Source of the DNA: Oxyruncus cristatus
Taxonomy: Eukaryota > Chordata > Aves > Passeriformes > Cotingidae
Direction: 5' to 3'
DNA length: 64,000 nt
NCBI GenBank assembly: GCA_013399855.1
Contig: VXAY01001307.1
Span: forward strand, 583,812-647,811
In this document: one piece after another, positions 10,679 to 21,860 of the stretch
How positions within the stretch are numbered: the first letter of the stretch is position 1
Layout: each line of letters begins with the position of its first letter
The notes under the pieces: generated by a model
What the model was told of the DNA's origin: nothing
The model's database searches: none
The model's input: only the letters and a program-made list of their open reading frames with translations
Program-made: the position numbers and the translations under genes

Positions 10679-13600
10679 CTGGGGGTTAAATGAGAGAAAA
10701 CAAGGATTCTTTTACAGACCTGCTCCTTTCTAATGTCAGGGAAAAATGTGATTGGGCAGCAATTTCTAACCCCCAATGTGTAAGTATATTTTCAGATGAA
10801 TTTGAGGGGAGCTGTGTCTGTGTCCTATGAAAGACCATAAAACATTCCACGGTCATGGAGATGTTCTCAGAGAGCAGAGAAGGGGACATTTTCCAGTTTG
10901 CTAAAGCACTGGTCTGCCCCTGCTTCCCTTAAAACAATGCAAGCATTGCCAGATATCAGAATATCTGGGGTTAAAGGGAGAGAATAAAGCTATTAACAGT
11001 GAGTCACACAAGATCTCAGTAATTTTGGAGAGAAGATTCATGGATCCCAGTCTCCGACAGTCCCAAGGGCTCGGGAAGGCGCCTGGTTGCTCCTCAACAT
11101 GGATGTTTGTGTTACAGCATCATTACTCATGCACACAGACACACTCACACCCCCGCAAGAGCCTCGTCAGGGCAGGGACTCGCTGTTACTTACAGGCTCC
11201 TGTTCTGCGTATTTGAATTTCTTCTGCTTGTAATAGTCCCGTCCTTGGAGAAAATGCAGCAGGAGCAGGTCACAGAGGACAGAGGCCTTAAATCAAAGCA
11301 TAGTTAGGGTTGGAGCTGCCCTCCAAGCTCACCTGGACCATTGCGTGCTTCCAGTTTGTCCCAGTTTGCCCCACAATTTAGGGTCACTCCTGCTTCAACC
11401 CACAATGTGGCAGTTGCTAAAGAGCGTACGGCCCCCAGCTGTCCCTTTAGGACAGAAGTGAAGCGTGCTGGGTTCAACACTGGGTGACTTAATCACCAGA
11501 AACAAAGTGTTGCCACTTTGGGTAAGTGCAGAGCACGGCACCCTTGGGGTCATGCCCAACCTGTAATAGCCATAACCAAATAGGATGCTGGTTTTCCACG
11601 CTGCATCAAATACTGCCCAGCACCTCCAAAACTCCCTCGGTACCAGTTCTAACTTGAAACTGTCAGCATACCAAGACATGGCCCTGTCAGGAGAGCCAGC
11701 CTTCCCCTCATCAGCCAGCAGGAATCTATTTTCCTGAGCTAGTGAGGCAGAAGAGCACCTCCTTTCCCACTTTGCCCATCCCCTGGTTCCCTGAGCAGGA
11801 GCCAGTATTTCACTGCAGCTCAGGGACACTTCCCACGGATGTCACAGGCAAGAAGAATAATTTGAGAGTCTCCATATAGAGGCTGGAAATATCTGAACTT
11901 ACCACTCCAAAAATACCAATTCCAGAGCCAATTGTGGTCATGGTTGGGATGATGTCAAATTTGCCTGCCTGAATAAAGTCAAAGAAAACAGGTGATAAGT
12001 TCCAGTCAGCCTGGGGTGTGGGGGGAAAGGTGCTGTAGCTGTCGGTGGGGCTCAGCAAAAGTGCCTTTCAGCAACCCAAACTACAACCATAGCACAGAAA
12101 CAGGAGCTGGGCCAGAGCTGGTCAAACAGAAAAATATTGTTGGTTTCAGGCTGAAATAAAATGAAGTTACTTTGCTTCCTGTATTTTCAATTAAAAAAAC
12201 CCAAACCAACCAAACAAAACAAAACCAAAACAAAAAAAAATATATACCCTGTAAATATTCCCAGTGGGAACACAATGAGGAAAGCCTTCTCTTTCACCGG
12301 GAAGAAAGAGACAAGATAGAAAAATGCAAAGTGTCCAGCTTTTGGAAATATCAGTAAAAGGTTTTGACTTTCCACAGTTTTCCCCCCTATCCCCCAATCA
12401 TGACATTTTTTGGACAAAACCACTCACCAAACTGCAGCTGATAGCTGTGCCCTATGGGCTTCTCCTCTTATATTCCCTTCCCCAGTACTTCCCAAGGGTT
12501 CCTGTGTATGGGCCAGCACCCAAGAAAACCCCTCACACTGGTTTTCCTGGCCCCACAGGACCCCAGTGCTGCGTTGCAGATCTTGTACCTTCGCGAGGCC
12601 ATGGCACTGCTCTCCTGGGGATCCAGGGGTGATCCTGGTGCCTGGCCACCCTTACCTTGCCATTCACCAAAATGTCGAACCGGATCCCAAACACCTTGTA
12701 GAGGGTCCTTTTTTCCATCCCGTCTTCTTTGTAGTACTTGGCATATCTGTCCAATTGGATGCTGAGTGTTAGTGGCCTGCCAGGGTATCTAGCAGCCCCC
12801 TGCAACCCAGCAGCATGGGGATCTTGGTGGGACAAAGATCCGGGAATGTGCTATAACAGACCTGATCCTGACCTTCTCCTTAAACCCCCTGAAGGAGCTG
12901 GGCTGTTGGCACCTCTCCTCTCCTTGCCTCCATTTCCCAACATGCAAGTTGGGGTTCCAGCTCCTGCCTATGCTGTTTGATCTGATGTCCCCAAGTGCTG
13001 CGTGACAGCAGATGTTGGAGCGGCACTAGTGATTGCCACACAGAGCAGAGATTAGAGAGGGTTTTGAAGTGTGAGAACACGGGAGATGACCCTGCACCAT
13101 CTCCAGGCTTCCAGGGGGCTTCCCGAGAGCTCAGCCGAGCAGGAGAGTCTGCAAGGGCGAGGAGATGTACGGGGAAAGGGAAGGGAGTAATTTTGAAGCC
13201 AAGGGCCATGCTATCACTTTTCCCATGCTGTTTTAAAAAGAGCACTGCTGTCGGCACTGCAAAGGTAGAGAGTACTTTGGAGAACAGTCCCTGACCTTCC
13301 ACCATCCCCCGAGTGCTGTGGGAACCTGAGAGCTGTCGCGTCTGAATTATGCTGGAGGTGTTTCCTTACCTGAAGTTGAAGCCTGGTGAAACATTACTGT
13401 CATCATTGTAAAGGCCATGGAACTGGTAAATTGGTTTGCAGTACCGCACAGGCCAGTCGAGGTCGCAGTTCCAGTCTATGGTGATGCCCACCACTCCACC
13501 CTGCAGCAGAGAGAGGAGTTACGAGGTTGCCCCTTCTTGGACTTGGCCCACATAGAAAAATGCTTTCCCTCCTCATACATGTCCTGTCTCAGTGCTGTGA

Positions 13601-16600
13601 TGTGTCCTGGCTCTCGAGGTACACAGACCTCACCCCTGCCTCAGCCCTCCTGGACAGCCTCAGCTTTGTGCCCCTTGTGGAGGCTCCTGCTTCTGCCCTG
13701 AGTGCTGGATACACAACTAGATTCAAGCCCTCTCATTCTTGATCAGCACCCTATAGCCGAGGCATGGTCCTGAGAAACAGTGCCCACTGCAGATTCCTCA
13801 CGGTCCTTATGGGAACAGCCTTCCCTTGCCTGATTCTACCCGGGGGATTGCTCAGGAAATGAAGCAGTCAGTCCTGAGCTCACTCCAGGTCATGACTAGC
13901 TGTGTCGCAGAGGCTCATATTTCTGCACCTTCAGTACATGGAATTTAGAATGGTTTGTGTTGAAAGGGACAACGAAGACCATCTGGTTCCAACCCCTGCC
14001 ATCGGCAGGGACACCTTCCACTAGCCCAGGTTTCTCCAAGCCCCATCCAACCTGGCCTTGAACAGTTCCAGGGATGGGGCAGCCACAGCTTCTCTGGGTG
14101 CATATGTGTTCCAATATATGCAATATATGTTCATATATGCAGAGCCTCTGGTTTTATTCAGTGCCTGGCAAAGTTCTCGTAGGGCTCTGCAGCTCAGAAA
14201 TAGCAGATACTCTTAGACATCAGCCTGAGAAGTGCTGGGCAAAGCTGCATTTCAGAGCTTGGGGAGAGGCTGCAGTTTGCACTGTGTGATGACCGATATT
14301 TGACCATCCAGCTGGGATTTCCAAGCTCAATTGGATGGGATTTGGCCACACAGCTCTAGTTATTCATTGCACAAATTAAACCAAACTGAACTCTGGATTT
14401 ACTGCCAGCGGGTCAACTCTCGTCAAGAGTTTCCAAGGAAGGCATAAATATTAGGCCATGTCCAAGGAGATTCATAATCTTTAACAGCTAATTCTGACAC
14501 TTCTGTTTTCTCAAGAGTTCTTGAGATCACAGAAAATCAGCTCAACAGCTGGGGATGATTGCTCTGCCAGTGTCCCGCTCCCCCCTTCAGCAAGGAACAT
14601 CATTTGGAACTCAAGTACCTTAACAGCCAGGAAGGTAAAATTCTGACCCGATTCCTTCACTATGTATCCCAGTTCAAACACAGGGCACAAGGAATCAGTG
14701 GCTTTGTTATAGGTGCATTTCTTCAGGTACTGTTTGGTAACACTCTCAACCAAGTTGCGCCTGTGAATGAAAAGAGAGTGAGAAAGAATATGAATAATCC
14801 AATAATTTGGGTGGGAAAGGACCTCTGGAGGTCCCTTGTCCAACCCATGGCCCTCTCCCATTCCCATGCCAGCTTGTCCATGGGCTCTGCCAGGCAGTTG
14901 CTCCATGCACCAACAATTCTCATCTGGGACAGCTCACGGGTAGCAAGTGTATCCCACAGCTTCTACGTTTAGCTGGAGTTTGTTATCTCCTCTGTAAAGA
15001 GTGAAAAGGAAAGGAAAACCTCTTGCCTTCCACCCTGCTCTGCTCTTTCACTTAAAAACAGCCTTTCTCTGAACCTCCCAGCCCCCGATGATTTTATAAG
15101 ACTTGTGTCTTGCTCAAACCACAATCGTCAATGCTCAGCAGTTCATTGTCAGCAGTGATCAAAGGCAGGAAGTTTCCCCATGACCCAGCTGGGTCTGGTG
15201 CAGCCCCTGCAACAGCAGCCAGTCCAGTCACCCTCACTGAGGACCAGCTCCCCTCACTGTGTCCCCTCCAGCCTGCCCTGGCTCGGGACATCTGAGCTGT
15301 CCCCACTCCCAGCCACCTCTCTGGGAGCAGCATGAGCTCAGCCCAAGGCTTTTCCAAACGTCCCGGCTGCCAGGACATTTAACCTTGGGACACGATCGGC
15401 TGAGAGAGAAGAATGCGCCGTCTTCAGCACAAATAGCTTCTGTTAATTTGTTCCAAATCATATATAATCAAGGCCATCACAAATCATCTTACAAGTGCTC
15501 CTTCAGCCAGCAGCACTGTTCCCAGCACTGCCTGGAAGGGGCTGACCCCACAACCCGTTGCAGAAACAGGTGGGAACTCTATTGTTAATTGTATTGTTAC
15601 TGCTCCTTTTTGGCACCAGTCTTGTCCTGGCTGCTCACACCCCACTATGCCACACAGTTATTCTAATGTTTTCTCCAGGGAGGAAAAGGGAGGAGAAGAA
15701 TGAAGAATCAGAGAAACTGTATTTTCATGTGCATCGGGTGAGGGTAACTCAGGAGACGCTAATTCCAGAAACCTTCTTTCTGGTAAATACAGCTTGCAGT
15801 TGAGGTGGGACAGATTTGAGAGGGAAATGTCTCAGTTCCTATGAGCTAATCTAGGGACCAGTGCAGCAGTTAAGAGTAGTCACTGATGAGGGACACCATC
15901 CTTTGTATCAAGCATCCAGCCACACAGATGGTTTCCCCTGAGGGACGCAGTTGGAGGAACCAAACAGAAGCCATTCCCCCAAACCTCCCCTTACCTGGAC
16001 ACCTTGAACTTGGGGAAGGTGATGCTGTTCTTGATGAACAAGGTGAACTTCTCTGCTTCTGACAACAGGGCAGGGCTGAAAAACACAAGTGTTGACATCA
16101 CTTGGCTCTCCAGCCTGTACGGAAAGCCCCAATTGGTGGAGATTCAGATTTAAACTGGGACAAGCAGGACCCAGAGAAATGGTGATCTCATCCCTTCCCT
16201 TTCTGGTCTTTCACTTCTCAGGCCATCCTGGCCACATTCCACAGAGCCTGGGCTTGCTCTGCCCCACATCAAGTGCTGCTGGGTTGGGAAAGGGGGCAAC
16301 AACAGGATTCCTCACCTGGGAACATGCTCATCAACTTCAACAGGGCACCAGCCAAAGATCTCACAGGTCTTCACCGAGCTGTTGAAGGGCACACACTTGC
16401 CTGTCATGATCCCTGCGTGGAAGAGAAACAGCTGCTCACACCCCTGGAAATCCCAGCCTCACACTGGGGTAGATGGGATCTGGTTTGGGTTTCAGCTCTG
16501 CCCCAGGTATCCAAGCCACTAAACGCTCAGGGCTTTGGTGCCCCTTTGTGAAAAGGGTAATTGATGGTGGCCTTTCAGCTCAGGACAGTGGTTTCTCTTG

Positions 16601-19600
16601 CACTGCTGTACACAGGGGAGGAAGCTGGGTCTTTCTTGTGCTAAAACACATCTCAGAAAATGCCAAGCAGACAGAGGACAGCAGTTTGGAGGAAGTGGTT
16701 TAGTCTTGATTAACCTTTTGCTGGCAGAGCTTTTTGCAGCTCAGGTGTCTTTCAGAAGAGGAAAGCAGGACCAGCCTAGGTGGGACATTCACGCAGCATG
16801 TCAAAGGCTTTTCCCCGAATCTTGTTAGCTGGTGGTCCAAAGCAGGTCTCCCACTGGACAGCCCAGCCATGAGGTCCCCCTGCCAGACACCCCACCCAGG
16901 CAGCTCCGCTCAGTGCCGCACCACAAGCCCCAGTGCCAGAGCCTCGGGGCCGTACCTTGTCCCTGCCGGCTGTATTTCCCTTTGGAGCAGTCGCTGTCCC
17001 GCGTGCAGAGCCCGGCGTCTGGCAGCTGTTTGGAGAAAGCAGCCACCTCTCAGCATCCCACCCTGCAGCTTTGGTGCCTCTGTCCCTCCTGCCTCACCAG
17101 GCAGCACCTCCCTTGAGGGATACGCTGCTCAGCTGCAGCCAGAGCCTTGGCCATCCTTCCCAACCAAGGATGTTCAGATTAAACAGGAAACAGGGGGAGG
17201 GATTTGTCTTTTCAACTTCAGCCAGATGCTTTTTATTTAAGTCTCAAGTCTACTCTTCTTGATCATCTTAGAGGGAAGAAAACTTAAATGGTTGTTGCCT
17301 GATTTTCAGCAGAATAAAAGCCTTCGTATGGAACGCACAAGTCGGGAACAGTAATATGGGGCCAGGCTCAGGGTTTTACTAAACATCCCAATGTCAGAAA
17401 AAGTCCTTCCCCAGTGCCACTGCCCTGAATTACAGAAGCTGAGCCCACAGAAGGAAGCTGGTGTGTTTACCTCTGGGCAGGTCCCTTGTTTCTGTCCGGG
17501 GGTGACAATGAAGTTGGTCATCACCACGAATGAGTTGTCCCCCTGTGGAGACACAGCCAACGAGCTCAGAGCCAGCACAGTGTCTCCTCTGTGAGGAGCC
17601 TGTCCCTGGGGCAAGCTGTAGGGCACCCAGCCCACCAGGACACATCCAGGCAGATGGTACCTTTCTCCCTAACTTTAGGTCCTCCACCCTTTCTGCTGCA
17701 GCTCAGGAAGCTGGTGGTGTCCCTGAGGACATGTAGTGCCACCAGCCCCGGGACACTGAAGGACGCTCTTTGCTGCCTGAGATGCTGGTCTGGAGGAGTC
17801 TTGGTCTTTTCAGAGGCAGCCTCTAACGTGCCCCATCCACCATGGTGGGTCACAAGCACCAAATTTTCCCCAGGGGTGATATATGGGGAGAGGTTTGTGG
17901 CAGGAGCAACCTGCTTTCCACCACAGGGACACCATGTCATGGGTAGCCCCACAGAAAGCCCACACTAAGGACCCACCTGCACCCCAGCACATGGGGAAAA
18001 GCAGCCATTGGGACAAAAGCAACCCACCCACCCTGTCTCCTTACCTGGGGTGGGAAAACATAGTCCACCACATCCCAGATGTGAGGGCCCATGACACTCT
18101 CGTTGGTCAGCGTCAGCCCCTTCAGCTTCACCGAGACCGAGCTGACAATGCTGTCCTGAGACTGGTAACCCTTCTCATAGAGGAACACCCACCTGGAGAG
18201 GAAAGTGGTACGGTAAGCACAGCTACCAAACCTCCTCCACAAAAGCCCAATCCCCAGCACAGCCCTGAGGACTGGGGCTTTTTCTGCCAAGTCTCATCTG
18301 GGGGGGGTCATTTGCCAAATTTCCTCCAGCTGGATGAGGCATTTGTTGCTGAACTTTCCCACCCTTTGCCCAAGGCATGTGATAACTGCAGGCCCTGACT
18401 GGGATGATGTGTTCTGGGGACTGGGACACATTTTGTAGCTGAGAGTGTGTGAAGGCAGTGGGAGCAGGATGGCCGTTGGCAATTCGGGATTAAAACCTTG
18501 TGGGTTTGCAGCTTGCTGGGCTCAGTGACCCACCCAAGTCCTCGTGATCCATTGCAAAGGCACTCTCCAAAAATCAATGCCTCCAAGGCCAACACGGAGC
18601 TGAGTCTGGACACAGCTCACATCCAGGGCCACCATTCCCCACACAGCAAAGGGAATGTGGAGCCGTGGCCCTGTGGGCAAGAGGGCTGCAGGAGCAGGGG
18701 TAGGGACACTGCTGCGGCCGGAACAGGGCTCTCCCTGCCTTTCCCAGCCCATCACTCAGCCATTAGGGCGGGCTCCTGACACTATTTAACCTACGGCATA
18801 AACAAGCTGCCGCTGGATTAACTCTGACTCAGGGACACTATAAACATGGGCGAGCAACCATTTCGGGTAGTGCTCCCGGCGGCGCGGAGCATTCCCGGCA
18901 CTAAAAAAGGAGCGATCTGGATTTTGTCCCCACCGCCGTGGGCATCAGTCCCGCTGGCCACGGCAGAGGCAGCACGTGGCCCGCTGGACGGTCCGTGACT
19001 CCAGCCTGGCATGTCAACCTGTCCTCTGGCACCTGGCTGATGGGCAGGGAGGAGAGCGGGGGAACCCCAGGCACTGCCTGGAGTTTTCCCTGTGGCTGCT
19101 GGACCTTACGGGGACCTCTTGGGGACAGAGCTTTTTGGCTTGCAGCCCCATCACCATCCGGGGACAGAAGACAAGGACATGGGGATGGGAGGAGAAATTC
19201 AGCACTGCTGCCACCCCAGCTGAGACCCCCAGCTCCAACCTCCTCCCCCAAGGCAGAAGACCACATTGGGTTACACTGGTTACACTGGGCATCTTCCCCA
19301 TTCCCTTGGGGCTGCAGGAGGTTGTGGGCTGGGCAGCACTGTGGCAGAGTGTTCCGCTAAATCTGCCTCCAGTGCAGCCTCTGCCACTCTCACCACATCC
19401 CTCCCTGGCAGAGGTGACTGCCCAGGGCTGGGCACCCCACTGGGACACATGGCAGGGCAGGATGTGGCCCCCACCCTGCTGCCAAGCAGGTCACAGCAAA
19501 CAAAACACGGTTTTCCCGTGAAGCTGTAAATGCTGCAGCAAGCCCTGCCCAGGTGGTAAATGTCCCCTGGTGTCACTTCCCCATGTGGCAGGATCACCAA

Positions 19601-21644
19601 ACACTCTTCCCTTGCCAGCCCCATCCTGTGGCTCAGCCCAAGGCTCCTTGCATGCGAGGTTTCAGGAAATGAAACACAGAAAGCGCCTGGCATTGCCTGG
19701 CCAGCAGTGATACCACCTTCTCTGTCATCAGAGGAAAGAAGAGCTGCTCCCCAGGGGTGACACAAGGTCTCTCAGCGGGGTTGGCCCCACATCTGTGCCC
19801 TGATGGCACTGCCCACGTCTGTCCAGCACATCCATGCATTGACATGCATCCCATGCCTGCTGCCAAGAGGGGACCAAAGCCGGCAGAATGGTAAATAAAT
19901 ACCTCTTTGGCTGCCAAACTGGCTTTCAAAGGAGAGTAAATCTCAGGCGTTGTGGGTCAGTGCGGGCAGGGAGCTGGGGACAGAGCTGTGGGCAGGGAGC
20001 TGGGGGCAGTGCTGTGGGCAGGGAGCTGGGGGCAGTGCTGTGGGCAGGGAGCTGGGGGCAGTGCTGTGGGCAGGGAGCTGGGGGCAGTGCTGTGAGCAGC
20101 AAGGGACTGGTGGGGATGTGGGCGGCTGCACACACAGGCAGCCCCTTGGTAGAGGTGCCCAACCCCACCAAACCAGGAAAAACTTGGGAATTACAGCAAC
20201 TTTACACCAACCTCCTCCTCTCTGCCCCCAGCTGTCACCCCCAAGCTGGTTCTCTCTCTGTTCCCTGCTGGTTGCCCATCTCGGTTTAGCTGGTTGCTTA
20301 AGCCACATTTCCTTAGGAAGTCCTGCTCTGAGCAACCATCTGTGCCTGTTCCCCAACTGCCACTGGCCACGTTTGCTGGAGCCCTGGGGCTTCACAGGTA
20401 GACTCCTTAGGAGAGACAAAGCTGCTCCCACCACCACCAGTCTGGGCCAGTGCAAAACCCTTTGCAACAGAGCAACGAGCTGATGAGCAGCGTGGGAGCA
20501 ACATGGGGGTCCCACAGTGACCCCCTGGGAAGGTTTTCTGCCTTCCCAGGGAATTTGCTAAAAGCAGGGTTGGGCATCTCTTCTCCCCGCAGCAACTTGC
20601 TTGCACTTAGCCCTGGGATCCACTGCCTTTCCTTTGTGCTACATGAGACACCCCACACCCCAAAAATACCCAGATTTTCCAGTTCACGGCCAGACACCCC
20701 ATCTCCCTTCAAGCCTCCTGCCATGGGGCCCTTCCCAAGGAAAGGGTGATGGTCTCTCTCTAGAACTGAGCCCATAGCAGCCATGGGGCCACAGCAAAGA
20801 CTTAGCAACCATCACATCCCATACCATGCTGCACCATCCCACACTGAGGGGACAAGGACTGAATCCCTGTGTCAGGAGCAGCAGCCCCAGGGCACCTGAG
20901 GATACACATCCTCATCCGGCTCTGATCCCGCCCGCTCCATTCGCTGCCTTTTTTAACCAGTTGCCCTTGCACCGCTGCTGCTCTTGGAGCTGCCTCCCAG
21001 AAGCAAAGCAGACCAGGAATTTGGAGCCAGGCTCCGTCTCGGCCCCAGCGTCAGGGCGGTGGACAGGGAGATTTATGGCCCTGCCTCGAGCCGCTTGGGT
21101 CTCACAAATCACCGCGCTGGCCCCACATGCCTCTTATTTAATATAAATGAAAATAAAAATAACAACAGATTCTCAGGCCACCGTCCAGCAGCTCGAGCAG
21201 GATTTGGACGGGGCTCAGCGAGGAGACGGGGCCCCGGCGTGCGGAGTAGGGCTGGGCAGGGATGAGCCTCCCGCCCGCACACGCAGCAGCTGCTGGGGAG
21301 GATGTGGGGACCAAGCAGCCATCTGAAAGAGCCATGGTGGGACACTGGGCTGCACGGGAGCAGCCACGGCCAGAGGGATGCGACGCCACCAGCAACGACT
21401 CCCCTGCACTGGGATAGAGGGGATATAGGAGCCCTTTCCTCTCCGTTGCTTTTTAACCCAGTGGCAAAGCACTGGTTTTAGGGAAGGCAGGCGCCGGGGA
21501 GCCTTACCCGATGATGTACGCCAGGACGATGAGCTGGATCAGCCGGAAGGTCAGTCCCACCTTCTTGTTCCTCACCAGCACCATCCGAGGGGTGTCGTAC
21601 TCGAAGAGGAAGGAGGACACCTTGTCCATGCACTTCTGCCCCAT
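10634..21644 (-). CDS. P2RX1: P2X purinoceptor 1 (ATP-gated cation channel), complete in 12 exons
   Basis: Plasma-membrane channel subunit that forms trimers. Extracellular ATP opens a non-selective cation pore that admits Ca2+ and Na+. Joined exons 21644-21508, 18192-18045, 17542-17471, 17025-16956, 16412-16316, 16075-15995, 14760-14619, 13500-13370, 12746-12656, 11968-11903, 11286-11194 and 10678-10634 total 1173 nt, giving 390 residues plus stop (about 399 in human). Family marks: YDTPR at 16-20 (PKC-type T18), TM1 about 30-50, ATP-binding K68/K70, F185/T186/K190, NFR 291-293 and K310, all ten ectodomain cysteines, and TM2 about 328-356 with IGSGIG. A YxxxK trafficking motif follows at 363-368. 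The first exon's [19 protein letters not shown] is typical of P2X1 rather than other P2X subtypes. The start is the first ATG, in good context (GCC before, G after). ATP2A3 lies upstream on the same strand. Confidence 0.96.
11194..11286 (-). CDS. P2RX1: P2RX1 exon 11 (end of TM2, proximal tail)
   Basis: 93 nt in phase 0, residues 346-376. Encodes [13 protein letters not shown] then [15 protein letters not shown], including the YxxxK surface-trafficking motif. The acceptor is weak (GATTTAAG) but frame and homology fix it. The donor is GAGCCT|GTAAGT. Reading through that donor gives eight further codons and a stop at 11167. Confidence 0.9.
11903..11968 (-). CDS. P2RX1: P2RX1 exon 10 (TM2 and gate)
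   Basis: 66 nt in phase 0, residues 324-345. Encodes [22 protein letters not shown], which begins the pore-lining second membrane helix. The acceptor is TTATTCAG and the donor AGTG|GTAAGT. Confidence 0.97.
12656..12746 (-). CDS. P2RX1: P2RX1 exon 9
   Basis: 91 nt, residues 293-323. Encodes YAKYYKEDG and [17 protein letters not shown]310 corresponds to the ATP-binding lysine 309 of human P2X1. The donor is GCAAG|GTAAGG. Confidence 0.96.
13370..13500 (-). CDS. P2RX1: P2RX1 exon 8 (ATP pocket)
   Basis: 131 nt, residues 250-292 plus two bases. Encodes [21 protein letters not shown] and the ATP-binding SPGFNFR (NFR at 291-293, one residue later than in human). It holds the last two conserved cysteines. 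The acceptor is CTGCAG and the donor TTCAG|GTAAGG. Confidence 0.96.
13941..14108 (-). mobile_element. CR1 LINE 3' fragment in P2RX1 intron 7
   Basis: Contains AGAATGGTTTGTGTTGAAAG, CATCCAACCTGGCCTTGAAC and CAGGGATGGGGCAGCCACAG, the reverse complement of the CR1 3' end. The element is therefore on the minus strand, like the host gene. An AT-rich ATATATGC stretch follows at 14110-14145. Confidence 0.85.
14619..14760 (-). CDS. P2RX1: P2RX1 exon 7
   Basis: 142 nt, residues 202-249. Encodes [16 protein letters not shown] and [20 protein letters not shown], with two conserved cysteines and the sequon NFT. The acceptor is TTCATTCACAG, and a CR1 element ends about 30 nt upstream of it. The donor is TTAAG|GTACTT. 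Confidence 0.95.
14790..14990 (-). mobile_element. CR1-like LINE 3' fragment in P2RX1 intron 6
   Basis: AATAATTTGGGTGGGAAAGG, CCTCTGGAGGTC and TTGTCCAACCCATGG resemble the 3' end of CR1 in minus orientation. The remainder is diverged. Its 3' end lies about 30 nt from the acceptor of P2RX1 exon 7. Confidence 0.6.
15995..16075 (-). CDS. P2RX1: P2RX1 exon 6 (ATP pocket)
   Basis: 81 nt, residues 175-201. Encodes [20 protein letters not shown], which contains ATP-pocket residues F185, T186 and K190. Residue 184 is lysine, so the NFT sequon I recall at this place in mammalian P2X1 is absent. The acceptor is TTTTTCAG and the donor TCCAG|GTAAGG. Confidence 0.95.
16316..16412 (-). CDS. P2RX1: P2RX1 exon 5 (head domain)
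   Basis: 97 nt, residues 143-174 plus two bases. Carries GKCVPF, the sequon NSS at 153, and [16 protein letters not shown], with conserved cysteines 149, 159 and 165. The donor is CCCAG|GTGAGG. Confidence 0.95.
16956..17025 (-). CDS. P2RX1: P2RX1 exon 4 (head domain)
   Basis: 70 nt, residues 120-142 plus one base. Encodes [20 protein letters not shown], with two head-domain cysteines. The acceptor is AAACAG|CTGCC and the donor ACAAG|GTACGG. Confidence 0.94.
17471..17542 (-). CDS. P2RX1: P2RX1 exon 3
   Basis: 72 nt in phase 0, residues 96-119, encoding [11 protein letters not shown] through GTCPE. C117 is the first of the ten conserved ectodomain cysteines. The donor is CAGAG|GTAAAC. Confidence 0.94.
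18045..18192 (-). CDS. P2RX1: P2RX1 exon 2
   Basis: 148 nt, residues 46-95, starting after CTCTCCAG and ending CCCCAG|GTAAGG. It encodes the end of TM1 ([10 protein letters not shown]), the ATP-contacting SVKLKGL with K68 and K70, and [10 protein letters not shown]. The sequon NES begins at residue 76. Confidence 0.95.
19961..20098. repeat. 26-bp minisatellite in P2RX1 intron 1
   Basis: About five tandem copies of a 26-bp G-rich unit (TGGGCAGGGAGCTGGGGGCA followed by GTGCTG). The three central copies are identical and the edge copies are diverged. It lies within the first intron of P2RX1. Confidence 0.9.
21508..21644 (-). CDS. P2RX1: P2RX1 exon 1 (start codon, N-terminus, most of TM1)
   Basis: Encodes residues 1-45 plus two bases of G46. 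It contains the cytosolic N-terminus with [15 protein letters not shown] and the hydrophobic run [12 protein letters not shown]. The ATG is at 21644-21642, and the frame further upstream has no ATG. The donor reads ATCGG|GTAAGG, leaving phase 2. Confidence 0.95.
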
Positions 21645-21649
21645 GGCTG

Positions 21650-21860
21650 CGCCAGGGCTGTGCCGCAGCCCGCCGGCAGCCCCGCTGTTCGCCGTGCGGG
21701 CTGTGCCCACCGCTGGCCCGGCAGCTCCTCTGTTTGCAGAGCGGATTAAAAAAACAAAACAAGTGCTATCGGCGTGGCTCCGCGCACATCTGGGCTGGCG
21801 GGTTTCCTCCTCTGCGCGGGGATGGCGCTTCCTCTTCCTATAAGCTCCGGGCTGGGAGCA
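21650..21860 (-). promoter_or_regulatory. P2RX1: Presumed P2RX1 promoter and 5' UTR
   Basis: Sequence just upstream of the P2RX1 ATG. On the minus strand it holds a TATA-like GCTTATAGG near 21845-21837, immediately followed by two Ets-type GGAAG cores. A GATA core lies at 21770-21767. GATA plus Ets sites are common in megakaryocyte and thrombocyte genes, which fits P2X1 expression in mammals. The transcription start is not visible, and short motifs of this kind arise by chance. Confidence 0.3.

Noticed and set aside
21645..21710. Extended P2RX1 N-terminus beginning upstream of the chosen ATG
   Set aside because: The upstream in-frame start would be GTG, not ATG. The ATG at 21644 has a good context and gives an N-terminus of normal P2X1 length.
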